Assembly (NCBI GenBank): GCA_023415715.1
Contig: JAEZJP010000285.1
Span: 1-56,892 of the forward strand
Direction of reading: 5' to 3'
Source: Bacillota bacterium
Lineage (GTDB): Bacteria; Bacillota; Clostridia; Christensenellales; Aristaeellaceae
Length of the DNA: 56,892 nt
Shown: in pieces, positions 1 to 8,911 of the stretch
Layout: every line of letters starts with the position of its first letter
Numbering within the stretch: position 1 is the first letter of the stretch
Notes under the pieces: generated by a model
The model's input: the letters and a program-made list of their open reading frames with translations, nothing else
The model's database searches: none
What the model was told of the DNA's origin: nothing
Program-made: the position numbers and the translations under genes

Positions 1-422
1 GGCAGGAGATTGAGTTCCGAAAAGGCACCAACCCATTCCTTTACCTTGCCGGAGGGCAGCACCGTATGGGAGGGGAGCGGGCTTGTCCATAGGGGGCAGG
101 TTCGGTAATCATCAAAAAGCAGATCCAGCGCCTTTTGCAAAACGCCGGTAGGAAAGGCCAGGTTCATGATCCCGCAGCCGGCCTCACCCATAGGCTGATA
201 ACAATGGATATCCGTTGGACGCATCAACATCATGGAACCCTCGTGCAGCTCCTGATCTTGTCCGTTCACCAAGTGGTTTACCTGCCCGTAGGCGATGAGG
301 AACACCTCGCAAAAGTCATGGTCATGAAGGCGGGTCACGGTTTTTACCTGGGTGATATAATTGTAATGGACCTGGGAAACAGGATCCAGAAAAGCATCCT
401 GTGTGAAATGGAAAATATCCAT
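1..422 (-). CDS. AraC-type regulator, N-terminal cupin part (cut by window edge)
   Basis: Reading leftward from the ATG at 420-422 gives about 140 residues that run off the window start. The start is supported by an AAGGAG about 7 nt upstream. The visible part begins MDIFHFTQDAFLDP and contains RLHDHDFCEVFLIAYGQ followed by an LMRPTDIHCYQP segment, the usual pattern of the sugar-sensing cupin domain of AraC/XylS regulators (histidine-rich strand, then a 'place to put the effector' strand). The HTH domain would lie outside the window. It is divergent from the GRE operon starting at 588, so it probably controls that operon in response to the GRE substrate. The family is fairly certain; the effector is unknown. 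Confidence 0.8.
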   Translation of the reverse strand, partial: MDIFHFTQDAFLDPVSQVHYNYITQVKTVTRLHDHDFCEVFLIAYGQVNHLVNGQDQELHEGSMMLMRPTDIHCYQPMGEAGCGIMNLAFPTGVLQKALDLLFDDYRTCPLWTSPLPSHTVLPSGKVKEWVGAFSELNLL

Positions 423-450
423 CGAATCTTCTCCTTATTAATTTGATATC

Positions 451-480
451 AATATAGCATAATTTGCAACCATAGCGCAA
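451..480 (-). promoter_or_regulatory. Promoter of the AraC-type regulator
   Basis: On the minus strand there is a -35 TTGCGC (475-480), an 18-nt spacer and a -10 TATATT (451-456) preceded by TGC, an extended -10 feature. It lies about 30 nt upstream of the regulator start. The facing GRE operon shares this 165-bp divergent region, but I see no equally good promoter for it, which fits an activator-dependent promoter. Confidence 0.5.
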
Positions 481-587
481 GCAGCAGGGTGAATGCCATG
501 CTACAATAAAACTAAAGTGCTGGAACGAACGCAAAAGCATCGCCTGTTTGCGGAAATGTTCTGCCTGCGGAGTAAGGAGGCACAATC

Positions 588-2825
588 ATGCGGACAGATT
601 TGTCAGTTGAAAAGCAATTTTCAAAAATCTTCAAGGAATATAAGGATGCACCACCCGCCATCCGGGAAGCCAAATGTCTGCAGGTACTTTTCCCTGCGCT
701 TTTGCCGCCCATCGAAGACGGGGACATGTTCGCGGGCAGGGCGCTGATCATGGAGTATAAAGGCGTAGGCTTTTCCCCGGACGTAACGCTCTATCGTCTT
801 CCCCACGGCATGGGGTATTTTTACCGCCCAGACGTTTTTCAAAAAGCGCTTGAGACGGTTCCGGAAGACAGTATTGAAGCCGCCGTGATACGGGATATGA
901 TGTCTTTTTGGGAAAAGGAAAACACCACGGCACATGTGAAGGAGCATTTCACCGACCGAATCCGTGCCTATCTTCCCAGTGATTCCTTCGCGGGGGATGT
1001 GGGCGTTGGCTTTCCCCTGTACCGCATGACCGGTGCATATGAAAACTATGATACGCTGCTTTCCTTGGGGTTGCCAGGCCTAAAGGAGCGGATTAACAAA
1101 AAGCAGGAGCAGGGTGACCCGGAATGCTTTTATGAGGGCTTGTCGCTGATGGTAGACCTTATCTGCGAGTGCTGCCTGCATTATGCAAAGCAAGCTCATG
1201 ACCTCATAAAGGATGCCTCTTTAAAAAGGGCCGCAGAGCTTAAACAGATGTCTGCCGACCTTTTGCATGTGGCTTCCCATGCCCCGCAAACCTTCCGGCA
1301 GGCCATTCAATTGAGCTGGCTTTATTCCTGCCTGGCCGGTGTGATGGATTATGGCCGCATGGATGTGTATCTGGGGGATTTTCTGACCCAGGATCTTCAA
1401 AAGGGCACCCTTATTGAAGCGGAGGCGCTTGATTGTGTTGTAAACCTCTGGAGGCTGATAGTGGCCAGGAAGACTGTCTATCATGGCCGGGTGGTCATCG
1501 GCGGGAAAGGCCGCAGAAACGAGAAAAATTCCGACACCTTTGCCATGCTGGCCTTGGAGGCTTCCCGCATTGTCCATGATATCGAGCCGCAATTGACACT
1601 GCGGCTGTACAAAGGCATGGACGACAGGCTGTATCAAAAAGCGCTGGAAGTGTTAGGCGAAGGCGCCACCTATCCCATGCTCTACAGCGACGACGTGAAC
1701 GTTCCCGCGGTGGAGAACGCTTTCCGCCTGCCCAAAGAAAAGGCCGAACAGTACGTTCCCTTTGGCTGCGGCGAATACATCATCGACCATGAAAGCTTCG
1801 GCTCGCCCAACGGCGTCATCAATATGTTGAAAGCTTTGGAAGTAACGCTGTTCAATGGCCATGAGATCGTGATGAACAGGCCCATGGGGCTGGCCCTTGG
1901 CAGGTTTGAGGACTATGTATCTTTTGAAGATTTCTACGCGGCATACAAAAAGCAGATCACTCACTATATCGAAGTATTGGCTGATGCAGAGGCCATCATC
2001 CTGACGCAGACCGCAGAGCAGGCCCCCTTCCTCATGATGAGCCTCTTGTATGACGGGTGCATCGAAACCGGCAAATCCATGCTGTCGGGCGGCATTGCCT
2101 ATCTTGGTGCAACGCTGGAATCCTACGGCAACATTAATACCGTAGACAGCCTGGCCGCCATCCGGGAGACGGTGTTTGAAAAGAAGACCATCACGCCTGC
2201 CCGATTATTGGACGCGTTGAAAGCCAATTTCAAAGGCTATGAACTGGAACAAAAGCTTCTGCTCAAGGCACCCAAATACGGCAACGATATCAAGACGGTG
2301 GATGACCTGGCCCAGGATCTGCACGATTTTGAGGCTCGTACCATTCGGGATCAGGCCGGCCGGGTGGGTCTCCATTCCTTCCTGATGGTAGTCATCAACA
2401 ACTCCGCCAACACATATCTGGGCCGCTGGACAGGGGCTTCCGCCGACGGGCGAAAGGCGCGTACCTTTATGGCCAACGCCAACAATCCTGTAGGCGGCAT
2501 GGATACAAACGGAGTTACCGCCATGCTCAATTCCCTGGCATCCTTCCCGCCGGATCATCATGCCGGCTCCGTGCAGAACATCAAGTTCAGCCGGGATATA
2601 TTTACGCGGGCGCCGGAAAAAGTCCGCGCCCTAATGGATGCGTACTTTGAAAACGGCGGCACCCAGGCCATGATCACGGTAGTCGGCCGCAAGGATTTGG
2701 AAGAAGCGCTGATTCATCCCGAAAAATATCGTTCTTTGCTGGTACGGGTGGGAGGTTTCAGCGCCCGGTTTGTGGAATTGGAAAAGGACGTGCAGCAGGA
2801 AGTGCTGTCCCGCACCGTGCATTGA
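588..2825 (+). CDS. Glycyl radical enzyme (PFL-like, unknown substrate)
   Basis: 745 residues, preceded by GGAGG at good spacing. The C-terminal glycyl radical loop reads RVGGFSARF, with the radical Gly at about residue 723, 22 residues from the end, as in pyruvate formate-lyase relatives. The thiyl-radical Cys is in PFGCGEYI (Cys394) and is followed two residues later by Glu396. The C-x-E arrangement is the hallmark of glycyl radical eliminases such as glycerol/propanediol dehydratase, choline TMA-lyase and hydroxyproline dehydratase; true pyruvate formate-lyase has CC here. The activase gene follows 1 nt after the stop and a ribokinase after that, under a divergent AraC-type regulator. I infer a radical elimination on a small hydroxylated substrate, perhaps sugar derived. 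The protein is somewhat shorter than the 780-850 residues of many characterised eliminases. Substrate unknown. Confidence 0.9.
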   Translation: MRTDLSVEKQFSKIFKEYKDAPPAIREAKCLQVLFPALLPPIEDGDMFAGRALIMEYKGVGFSPDVTLYRLPHGMGYFYRPDVFQKALETVPEDSIEAAVIRDMMSFWEKENTTAHVKEHFTDRIRAYLPSDSFAGDVGVGFPLYRMTGAYENYDTLLSLGLPGLKERINKKQEQGDPECFYEGLSLMVDLICECCLHYAKQAHDLIKDASLKRAAELKQMSADLLHVASHAPQTFRQAIQLSWLYSCLAGVMDYGRMDVYLGDFLTQDLQKGTLIEAEALDCVVNLWRLIVARKTVYHGRVVIGGKGRRNEKNSDTFAMLALEASRIVHDIEPQLTLRLYKGMDDRLYQKALEVLGEGATYPMLYSDDVNVPAVENAFRLPKEKAEQYVPFGCGEYIIDHESFGSPNGVINMLKALEVTLFNGHEIVMNRPMGLALGRFEDYVSFEDFYAAYKKQITHYIEVLADAEAIILTQTAEQAPFLMMSLLYDGCIETGKSMLSGGIAYLGATLESYGNINTVDSLAAIRETVFEKKTITPARLLDALKANFKGYELEQKLLLKAPKYGNDIKTVDDLAQDLHDFEARTIRDQAGRVGLHSFLMVVINNSANTYLGRWTGASADGRKARTFMANANNPVGGMDTNGVTAMLNSLASFPPDHHAGSVQNIKFSRDIFTRAPEKVRALMDAYFENGGTQAMITVVGRKDLEEALIHPEKYRSLLVRVGGFSARFVELEKDVQQEVLSRTVH

Positions 2826-2826
2826 T

Positions 2827-3738
2827 ATGGCTATGCAAACAGGACTTATTACGGATATTCAGCGTTTTTCGGTGGATGACGGGCCGGGCATCCGCACCAC
2901 GGTATTCCTGAAAGGCTGCCCGCTTAAGTGCCTTTGGTGCCACAACCCCGAATGCTTAAGCGCTAAGGTGCAGCTCCGCTATGTGGAATCCGCCTGCGTT
3001 CGCTGCGGCGCCTGCGAAAAGGTTTGCCCCGTGGATGTCCATCACGTGACAAAAGAATACCATCAGGTGGATTTTGAAAAGTGTATCGCTTGCGGAGCTT
3101 GTGTCGAAGCTTGCGTCTATGATGCCCTTTCTTTAAGCGGCAAGACAGCTTCAGTGGAGGAAGTCATTGACGAGGTCATGAAGGACAAGCGGTACTATGA
3201 CACCTCCTGGGGTGGCATCACCATCTCCGGCGGGGAACCGCTGATGCAGCCGGATTTCACATGGGCGCTTTTGAAGGCCGCAAAGGAGCAGAACCTTCAC
3301 ACCTGTTTGGAAACATGCGGGTTTGTGGAGGAAAAGGCGCTGAAGAAAGCAGCGGAGTTTACGGATGTGTTCCTTTATGATTATAAGGCAACAGATCCTT
3401 TGGTGCATCAGGAACTTACGGGAGCAGGCAATCAGCGCATCCTTGAAAATCTGGACATGCTGTATCATTCGGGCGCATCCATCATTCTCCGCTGCCCCAT
3501 CATTCCGGGCTGCAATATGGAAGCTGCCCATTTTGACGGCATCATTGCACTGCTTACGAAATACCCAAACATCCCCCGGGCCGAGCTGATGGCTTATCAT
3601 AAGATGGGTACGTTAAAGTACAGGCAGTTGGGTAAACCCTATACGCTGTCCCATCTTCCCGACATGAACCCGGAGCAAAAAGCGGAAACTTTGGATTATT
3701 TCCATACCCATACAAATCGCCCCGTAATATTCGGCTAA
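2827..3738 (+). CDS. Glycyl radical enzyme activase (radical SAM)
   Basis: 303 residues from ATG 2827, one base after the GRE stop. An in-frame ATG at 2770 lies inside the GRE gene and is unlikely to be used. The radical SAM cluster motif CxxxCxxC is Cys31, Cys35, Cys38 (GCPLKCLWC). An inserted ferredoxin-like domain follows with two 4Fe-4S motifs, CVRCGACEKVC (57-67) and CIACGACVEAC (86-96), typical of activases of the eliminase/decarboxylase GREs rather than the short PflA. An ISGGEPLMQ motif matches the SAM-binding GGE motif. It installs the glycyl radical on Gly723 of the upstream enzyme using S-adenosylmethionine; it is cytoplasmic and oxygen-sensitive. Translational coupling with the GRE is likely. 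Confidence 0.93.
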   Translation: MAMQTGLITDIQRFSVDDGPGIRTTVFLKGCPLKCLWCHNPECLSAKVQLRYVESACVRCGACEKVCPVDVHHVTKEYHQVDFEKCIACGACVEACVYDALSLSGKTASVEEVIDEVMKDKRYYDTSWGGITISGGEPLMQPDFTWALLKAAKEQNLHTCLETCGFVEEKALKKAAEFTDVFLYDYKATDPLVHQELTGAGNQRILENLDMLYHSGASIILRCPIIPGCNMEAAHFDGIIALLTKYPNIPRAELMAYHKMGTLKYRQLGKPYTLSHLPDMNPEQKAETLDYFHTHTNRPVIFG

Positions 3739-3750
3739 GGAGCGGAAAAC

Positions 3751-4668
3751 ATGAAAAAGTGCTGCGTTATCGGTTCTGTCAACATGGATATGGTCACCAG
3801 GACGGACAAGTTCCCCAGGCCCGGAGAGACAAGGAAAGGAACCTCCTTTCAAACCATTCCCGGCGGCAAAGGGGCCAACCAGGCTGTGGCCCTCTCCCGT
3901 TTGGGTATCCCAACATCCATGGCAGGCCGGGTAGGGGATGACCTGTATGGCCGTATGTACCTGGACCATTTTCAAAAGACAGGAACGAACGTGGAAGCCT
4001 TGGGCATGGATGCTAAAGCGGGTTCCGGGATTGCCGCCATTGAGGTGGACGATGCGGGGGAAAACCATATCATCGTGGTGCCAGGTGCCAACGATACCTG
4101 CACTCCTGCCTGGCTGGATGACATTTTTCCGATGATTGCCGATTGCGATATTTTTCTTTTGCAATTGGAAATTCCATTGGAAACGGTACAGGCTGCTGTG
4201 AACAAGCTGCATGACCTTCACAAGACGGTCATTTTGGATCCCGCTCCCGCAAGGCCACTCAGCCGTGAACTGCTTTCCAGGGTGAGCATTGTGACGCCCA
4301 ACGCCACGGAGCTTGTTACCATCACAGGCGATTTGCCGGTGAGCGCGGGCGTACAGGAGCGGGCAAATCATCTGCTTCAACTGGGTGTTTCCTTTGTAGT
4401 GCATAAGTCCGGTGCCAATGGGGCGTACATTGCCACGAAAGAAAGCTGGAAGCATATTCCTTCCTTCAAAGTGAAGGCAGTAGATTCCACCGCGGCGGGG
4501 GATACCTTCAACGGCGGCCTTGCGGCTGGCCTTGCCATGGGCTGGGAGCTTGATAAAGCGGTGGTGCTGGCCAATGCCGCGGCAGCCCTGTCCGTTACAA
4601 AGCTGGGCGCCCAAACGGGCATGCCTACCATGGAAGAGGCGTTGGCGCTGATGGGCGGGTCAAGGTAA
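3751..4668 (+). CDS. rbsK: Ribokinase-family sugar kinase (PfkB fold)
   Basis: 305 residues, 12 nt after the activase, with RBS AAGGAG. Ribokinases are about 300-310 residues. The N-terminal substrate motif is GSVNMDMVTRTDKFPRPGET, and the di-glycine hinge GGKGANQA is at 38-45. The C-terminal PfkB signature AAGDTFNGG contains the catalytic base Asp251, and the DPAPA stretch is also ribokinase-like. It would phosphorylate ribose or a related pentose or deoxysugar at the terminal hydroxyl with ATP. Its place at the end of the GRE operon suggests that the operon's substrate is a sugar or nucleoside-derived polyol, but this is inference; PfkB kinases vary in specificity. Confidence 0.85.
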   Translation: MKKCCVIGSVNMDMVTRTDKFPRPGETRKGTSFQTIPGGKGANQAVALSRLGIPTSMAGRVGDDLYGRMYLDHFQKTGTNVEALGMDAKAGSGIAAIEVDDAGENHIIVVPGANDTCTPAWLDDIFPMIADCDIFLLQLEIPLETVQAAVNKLHDLHKTVILDPAPARPLSRELLSRVSIVTPNATELVTITGDLPVSAGVQERANHLLQLGVSFVVHKSGANGAYIATKESWKHIPSFKVKAVDSTAAGDTFNGGLAAGLAMGWELDKAVVLANAAAALSVTKLGAQTGMPTMEEALALMGGSR

Positions 4669-4704
4669 CAGACAACTACTCCTAAATTGAAGTGAACCAG
4701 AATA

Positions 4705-4939
4705 GGCGGGCGATTGATAATCGCCCCTACAACGCTATGGGCTTGTTGGCTTCTCTACCGGAACAAATGCGTGCCGGAAGAGAAGCCAATATTCACTTTG
4801 CTGTGGTAGGGGCTCCGGAACATCGCCCCTGCCAGTGGCAGAATAGGGCGGTGTGGAGGAGGCTGGCGAAACAAGCGATGCGAGCGGCAGCGAGTCAGCG
4901 CGCCGATTGAGCTAGGTGGGCATTTATCAATCGCCCGCT
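4705..4939. repeat. MITE-like palindromic element, copy 1
   Basis: About 235 bp bounded by inverted ends: 4705-4730 (GGCGGGCGATTGATAATCGC and on to CCCCTAC) and 4912-4939 (imperfect inverse with core ATCAATCGCCCGCT). Each end is itself palindromic around GGCGATT/AATCGCC. Inside is a strong stem with arms TTGGCTTCTCT (4746-4756) and AGAGAAGCCAA (4779-4789), extended by CCGG/CCGG, and a further AGGGGCTCCGGAACATCGCCCCT stretch at about 4807. The open frames here look spurious. It explains most of the 430-bp gene-free gap 4669-5100. The same end sequence recurs at 5555-5638. Confidence 0.65.
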
Positions 4940-5100
4940 GCGCAACAGTATCCGATAGACCCAAGGAAGGTATGCATATCTGATTTTAGGCATGTCGATG
5001 CTTTCATGTTTTGTTGCATGATGCAGCTAAACGTCGCATAACGAATCAAACGCTCTCCAGTGGCAATACTGACTTTATTGCGGAAGGAGATGTAAATATT

Positions 5101-5421
5101 ATGAAAAATGCGACGAATGCTAATAAATCCGGTAGCGGCCCATACGGCACAGGTCCGGGCTTTGGAGCAAAAGGCGGCGGGCCTGTTTTCGGCCCCAACA
5201 ATATGGGGGAGGGCAGTGATTTGCCTGTTGCGCTCAGTATGCTGCTGATGGAGAATCCTTTGGCCATGCAACGATTCAATGCCATGTCCAAAGAAGAAAA
5301 AGCCATGGTGCTCAAATATGTGGAAAGCGGCGTAAACGGAGAGGATGCACAGCGCAGAATAGAGCATACCGTGAAAAGCCTGAAGGAAGGGGTACCCGGG
5401 TTTTACTTGAGAAACAATTGA
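5101..5421 (+). CDS. Small conserved-looking protein of unknown function
   Basis: 106 residues from ATG 5101, with AGGAGA 10 nt upstream. Earlier in-frame starts have no ribosome binding site and would run into the repeat. The first 40 residues are rich in Gly, Pro, Asn and Lys (SGSGPYGTGPGFGAKGGG), probably disordered. The rest is helical, with VALSMLLMENPLAMQRFNAM followed by SKEEKAMVLKYVESGVNGED. This 'NP-x-AM-x-F-x-x-M-x-x-x-EK' pattern resembles short clostridial proteins I cannot name with confidence. No signal peptide or membrane segment. It sits alone between two palindromic repeat elements, with its own likely terminator-type hairpin downstream. Confidence 0.6.
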   Translation: MKNATNANKSGSGPYGTGPGFGAKGGGPVFGPNNMGEGSDLPVALSMLLMENPLAMQRFNAMSKEEKAMVLKYVESGVNGEDAQRRIEHTVKSLKEGVPGFYLRNN

Positions 5422-5430
5422 ACAATAAGG

Positions 5431-5471
5431 AACAAAAAGAAGGCCGCGCATTCAAAGGAAAGCGCGGTCTT
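5431..5471 (-). terminator. Rho-independent terminator, mainly for the leftward unit
   Basis: Arms AAGGCCGCGC (5440-5449) and GCGCGGTCTT (5462-5471) form a 10-bp stem with one G-T pair and a 12-nt loop. On the minus strand the stem is followed by CTTTTTGTT, a good T-tract, so it can end transcription coming from the alpha-mannosidase. On the plus strand it follows the small gene 5101-5421 but lacks a T-run, so it would be weaker in that direction. Confidence 0.65.
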
Positions 5472-5554
5472 AATGATGTATAAGGGCTATTGGTCTTTCA
5501 ACTACAAAATTTTCGGAACTCACAAGCCCTGGCAGAGAGATCAACAGACAAACG

Positions 5555-5638
5555 AGCTGTAGGGGTGATTTGTAATCGCCCGCATGTTGCGGTCAGAATG
5601 TGTCACTTGGCGGGCGATTACAAATCGCCCCTATAGCT
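5555..5638. repeat. MITE-like palindromic element, copy 2 (short)
   Basis: Two 29-bp arms, 5555-5583 and 5610-5638, form an imperfect inverted repeat (left AGCTGTAGGGGTGATTTG..., right ...ACAAATCGCCCCTATAGCT) around a 26-bp centre. The GTAGGGGCGATT...AATCGCCCGC ends match those of the element at 4705-4939, so they are one repeat family. It lies in the 334-bp gap 5422-5755, between the terminator and the end of the mannosidase gene. The rest of that gap shows nothing recognisable. Confidence 0.7.
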
Positions 5639-5755
5639 TTCAGGCAAAGAAGAATGGATTTACCAAGCAGTCATGCCCCCGCCAGGATGCAATAGGCTAA
5701 CGATTCACAGATGCCCTCATTCCGCAACTTCTGTAGTTTACATACCACTACCAGC

Positions 5756-8700
5756 TTACTTCTTCATCCGCAGTGTTTTTACCTCAAACGGACGCAAGTG
5801 CAATCTAACTTGCCCATTTTGAAGTGCGATCTCAGACTGCTTGTTCTCCAGCATGTCACATTCCCAAACTGTGGCAGCCGGGATCCCAACGTTCAAAATG
5901 CAGTTTGTGTCGCCTTTCTTTGCTTCATAGAGCCTCAGGATTACGTCGCCGCTTCCATCTTCGGCGGGTTTCACCGTATCGATGAAAACATTCGCCTTAT
6001 CCAACGAGAACGCGCTGAAGCTATTGCATGTACCGGATGCTATCTGCAGCGGCACGTTGAGGGCATAGGCCTCCCTGACCACCGGGGAATCGGCAAACGG
6101 CCCTTCCCAGGCGGTAAAGGCATAGGTGAAGGTGTGCTCGCCGTTGTCTGCGCGCATTTCGGGGCTTGATGCCGCGCGCAGAAGCGTCAGCTGCAGTTCG
6201 TTGTCCAGTTGGCTGATGCCGTACTTGCAGTCGTTCAGCACTGCCGCGCCGTGTGTTTGGTCGCACAGCGCACTGTAGCGCTGCTGGCAGACCTCAAAGC
6301 GGTCCTTGTCATAGGAGCGGGAGCGGTGCGCCGGCCTTGTGAGATAGCCATACTGTATTTCGTTGATGGCTTCCGTCGCTTCCACAGTCATCGGGAAAGA
6401 AACCTTCAACAGCCTGTGCAGCTCGTTCCAAACCACATGCGTTACAAAATCGATCCTGCGGCTGTTGGCGGCTAGGACAATATCCTGCGAGAATACGGAA
6501 TTCAAAACCGTGCGCTCCATGGTGAGAACGGCACGCAGTCCGTTCGCTTCCCGGACGGAAAGCTTCACCGGCTCATCAATATCCACCGGCTGCTGAATGT
6601 AATTTGAATCGATATCCCAGGCGTCAAACAGCCTCGGAACATCCTTGAACATGAGCAGCCGGTTCATCGGCTGCGCCGCATATTCGCGGCCTGTCTGTTT
6701 GTCGATATAGGATACAACCTCGGCACGATCGTTGAGCACGGCCCGGATGAGTTCGTTTTCCAGTACAGCTCCATCTTTTGTAAGCTTTGCGCTGGCTACG
6801 GGCTGTTTTGCATTGGCATTGTCAGGCACGAGGGATACGGCACCGCAAGCGGGGGCCTCGACCAACGCCAGCACGCCGTTTGCAGTCTGCTTCACTGGTA
6901 CCGCCGTGCCATCCGCCGTCTTAGCACCCTGTGCGAATGCTTCAGGCAGCGTGACCAGCTCTTCCCGCTTAAAGGACAACGAATTGAATACCGTGACGCC
7001 TTCGCCTTCTGTAAGAGTTCTTTGAGCGTCACTCAGCACAGCCTGGGCCTCGCCAATGATCCACTTGTGATCTTTTCTTGCCTCTTCATAGACGCGGGCG
7101 ATGGAGGAACCGGGCAGGATGTCGTGGAACTGGTTGAGAAGCAGCCGCTTCCATGCCGCGTCCATACGGCTAAGAGGATACGAAAAGCCGTTTCGTATTG
7201 CCAGTGTACCCCACATTTCGGCTTCACGCAGCGCTATCTCGCTCTTTCTGTTGCCTTTCTTGATGGCCGCCTGTGACGTATATACGCCGCGGTGGGCTGA
7301 GAAATACAGTTCACCCACGTATGTATTCTGTGGGCCGCCATCCGCTTCCATCATCTCAAAGAAATGGGTGGGGGACTCCATGCGGACCTTCGGCACACCC
7401 TCTATATCCTTTGCCCGCAGCGCATATTCGATATGATCGCGGCAGGGGCCGCCGCCGCCGTCGCCATAGCCGAAAGGCAGCAGGAATGCATCCAGGCCGC
7501 GCTTTTGCACGCGCTTATTCCAAGTTTCGCACAGCTCCTTGGGATCCGTGCGGTATGTATAGCTGGTGGGCAGAAAAGTGTCGATCTTGGAACCGTCTGC
7601 GCCCTGCCATGTAAAGTAGTGGTAGGGGAAGGTGTCGCCTTCGTTGTAGGACCAGAAGATTTTTTGCGTAACCAGGTACTTTACGCCGCAACCCTTCAAA
7701 ATTTGCGGCAGTGCGGCGGAATAGCCGAAGGTGTCGGGCAGCCACAGCACCACGCTGTCCACGCCCAATTCCTCTTTGAAGAAGCGCTTGCCATGGATGA
7801 GTTGGCGCACCAGCGACTCGCCGCTGGTCATGTTCGTATCAGGTTCCACCCACATGGCGCCTTCGGCGATCCAGCGGCCGCCTTTAATTGCCTTTTTGAT
7901 GCGCTCGTACAGTTCCGGGTAGTGTTCCCGGCACATGACGTAGGCGGCAGGCTGGCTTTGAATGAACCGGTATTCCGGATACTCCTCCAAAAGACGAAGC
8001 TGTGCGCCGAATGTACGGGCCGTTTTCCTATGCGTCTCAGCCATGGGCCACAGCCAGGCCAGGTCCAGGTGCGCGTTGCCCACGGCATAAAATTCGGGCA
8101 TGGTGGAGCCGTTGTGCGCTGCCAGGGCGGGGCGCAGCACTTCCCTGGCCTTTTTGTAATCCGCGATGCGTCCTTCAAGCGGCTGCTCAAAATCCACCGT
8201 CAGGGAGAATTTCTCCAACGCAGAGGCGATTTTGTCGGCGCGAAGGCTCTCGGGATCGATTTGTTCCAGTATCTGTGCTAAAGCCTCTGCATCCAGATAA
8301 AGCTGGTACGCGTCCTCGTTCCATATGCCGTAAGTGCAGCTTTCCAGCGTTGCGCGCTCGCCTTCTTTTTTGGGGTCGGTATAGCTGCCTGGCAAAACGG
8401 GGCCTGTGGCGCAGCCGCCAAGCGGGCTTTCCGGGAAGAAGTGGCTGGCGTAGGCTTCAATCAGGATATTATACTGTTTGTTGGCTTTTCCGCTTGGCGT
8501 CAGGATGTTGTCCACCAGAAAATGGTGGGGTTCCCTCACCCAGTCTGCACGGTAAGTGCCGAAAGCCTTGCCTTCCACAAAAATCGTGGCTTCGCCGCCA
8601 GTGCGCAGGTTCATGACGATCCGCTGGCCCTCGGCTTTTTGAGGCAGCGTAACGCAGCCGCGCAGCCACAAATATTCATAGGTATGGCCCCATTTGGTTC

Positions 8701-8869
8701 CGAAGGGAATTGGCGCAAACGATCCTTTTGATGCCTCATCCGGCGTGATATGCGCCATGGTGGTAAAGCCCTCCAGGCTGATTTCGCCCAGCGGAAGATA
8801 CAGATCCTGACTGAGTGTTTCCTTCCAATGCCGGAGGCGCCCTTTCCATTCACTATGCATGTATTTCAT
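5756..8869 (-). CDS. Alpha-mannosidase, glycoside hydrolase family 38
   Basis: 1037 residues, typical for large bacterial/vacuolar-type GH38 enzymes; the ATG at 8869 has GAGGAAAA upstream. The catalytic-domain motif HLDLAWLWPMAET (about residue 267 on) carries the zinc-binding His and Asp, and WLPDTFGYSAALPQILKG (about residue 375-393) carries the nucleophile Asp. The middle (QFHDILPGSSIARVYEEA) and the beta-rich C-terminal half also follow the family pattern. There is no signal peptide, so it acts in the cytoplasm on imported mannosides. It is the last gene of the leftward unit with the Dpp-type importer and a TIM-barrel isomerase. It retains alpha-mannosyl residues with retention of configuration, a family property. 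Exact linkage specificity cannot be read. Confidence 0.93.
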   Translation of the reverse strand: MKYMHSEWKGRLRHWKETLSQDLYLPLGEISLEGFTTMAHITPDEASKGSFAPIPFGTKWGHTYEYLWLRGCVTLPQKAEGQRIVMNLRTGGEATIFVEGKAFGTYRADWVREPHHFLVDNILTPSGKANKQYNILIEAYASHFFPESPLGGCATGPVLPGSYTDPKKEGERATLESCTYGIWNEDAYQLYLDAEALAQILEQIDPESLRADKIASALEKFSLTVDFEQPLEGRIADYKKAREVLRPALAAHNGSTMPEFYAVGNAHLDLAWLWPMAETHRKTARTFGAQLRLLEEYPEYRFIQSQPAAYVMCREHYPELYERIKKAIKGGRWIAEGAMWVEPDTNMTSGESLVRQLIHGKRFFKEELGVDSVVLWLPDTFGYSAALPQILKGCGVKYLVTQKIFWSYNEGDTFPYHYFTWQGADGSKIDTFLPTSYTYRTDPKELCETWNKRVQKRGLDAFLLPFGYGDGGGGPCRDHIEYALRAKDIEGVPKVRMESPTHFFEMMEADGGPQNTYVGELYFSAHRGVYTSQAAIKKGNRKSEIALREAEMWGTLAIRNGFSYPLSRMDAAWKRLLLNQFHDILPGSSIARVYEEARKDHKWIIGEAQAVLSDAQRTLTEGEGVTVFNSLSFKREELVTLPEAFAQGAKTADGTAVPVKQTANGVLALVEAPACGAVSLVPDNANAKQPVASAKLTKDGAVLENELIRAVLNDRAEVVSYIDKQTGREYAAQPMNRLLMFKDVPRLFDAWDIDSNYIQQPVDIDEPVKLSVREANGLRAVLTMERTVLNSVFSQDIVLAANSRRIDFVTHVVWNELHRLLKVSFPMTVEATEAINEIQYGYLTRPAHRSRSYDKDRFEVCQQRYSALCDQTHGAAVLNDCKYGISQLDNELQLTLLRAASSPEMRADNGEHTFTYAFTAWEGPFADSPVVREAYALNVPLQIASGTCNSFSAFSLDKANVFIDTVKPAEDGSGDVILRLYEAKKGDTNCILNVGIPAATVWECDMLENKQSEIALQNGQVRLHLRPFEVKTLRMKK

Positions 8870-8911
8870 CAGTTTTCCTCCATCAAGCCTTTTATGGCTG
8901 CTCTGGTAATA

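Noticed and set aside
3613..4614. Open frame of 333 codons on the minus strand across the ribokinase gene
   Set aside because: Antisense shadow without family motifs; the ribokinase frame has full active-site motifs.
4692..4910. Short open frame in the repeat region
   Set aside because: Entirely made of the palindromic element; not protein-like.
7364..8281. Open frame of 305 codons on the plus strand inside the mannosidase gene
   Set aside because: Antisense to the GH38 catalytic domain; no protein-like features.
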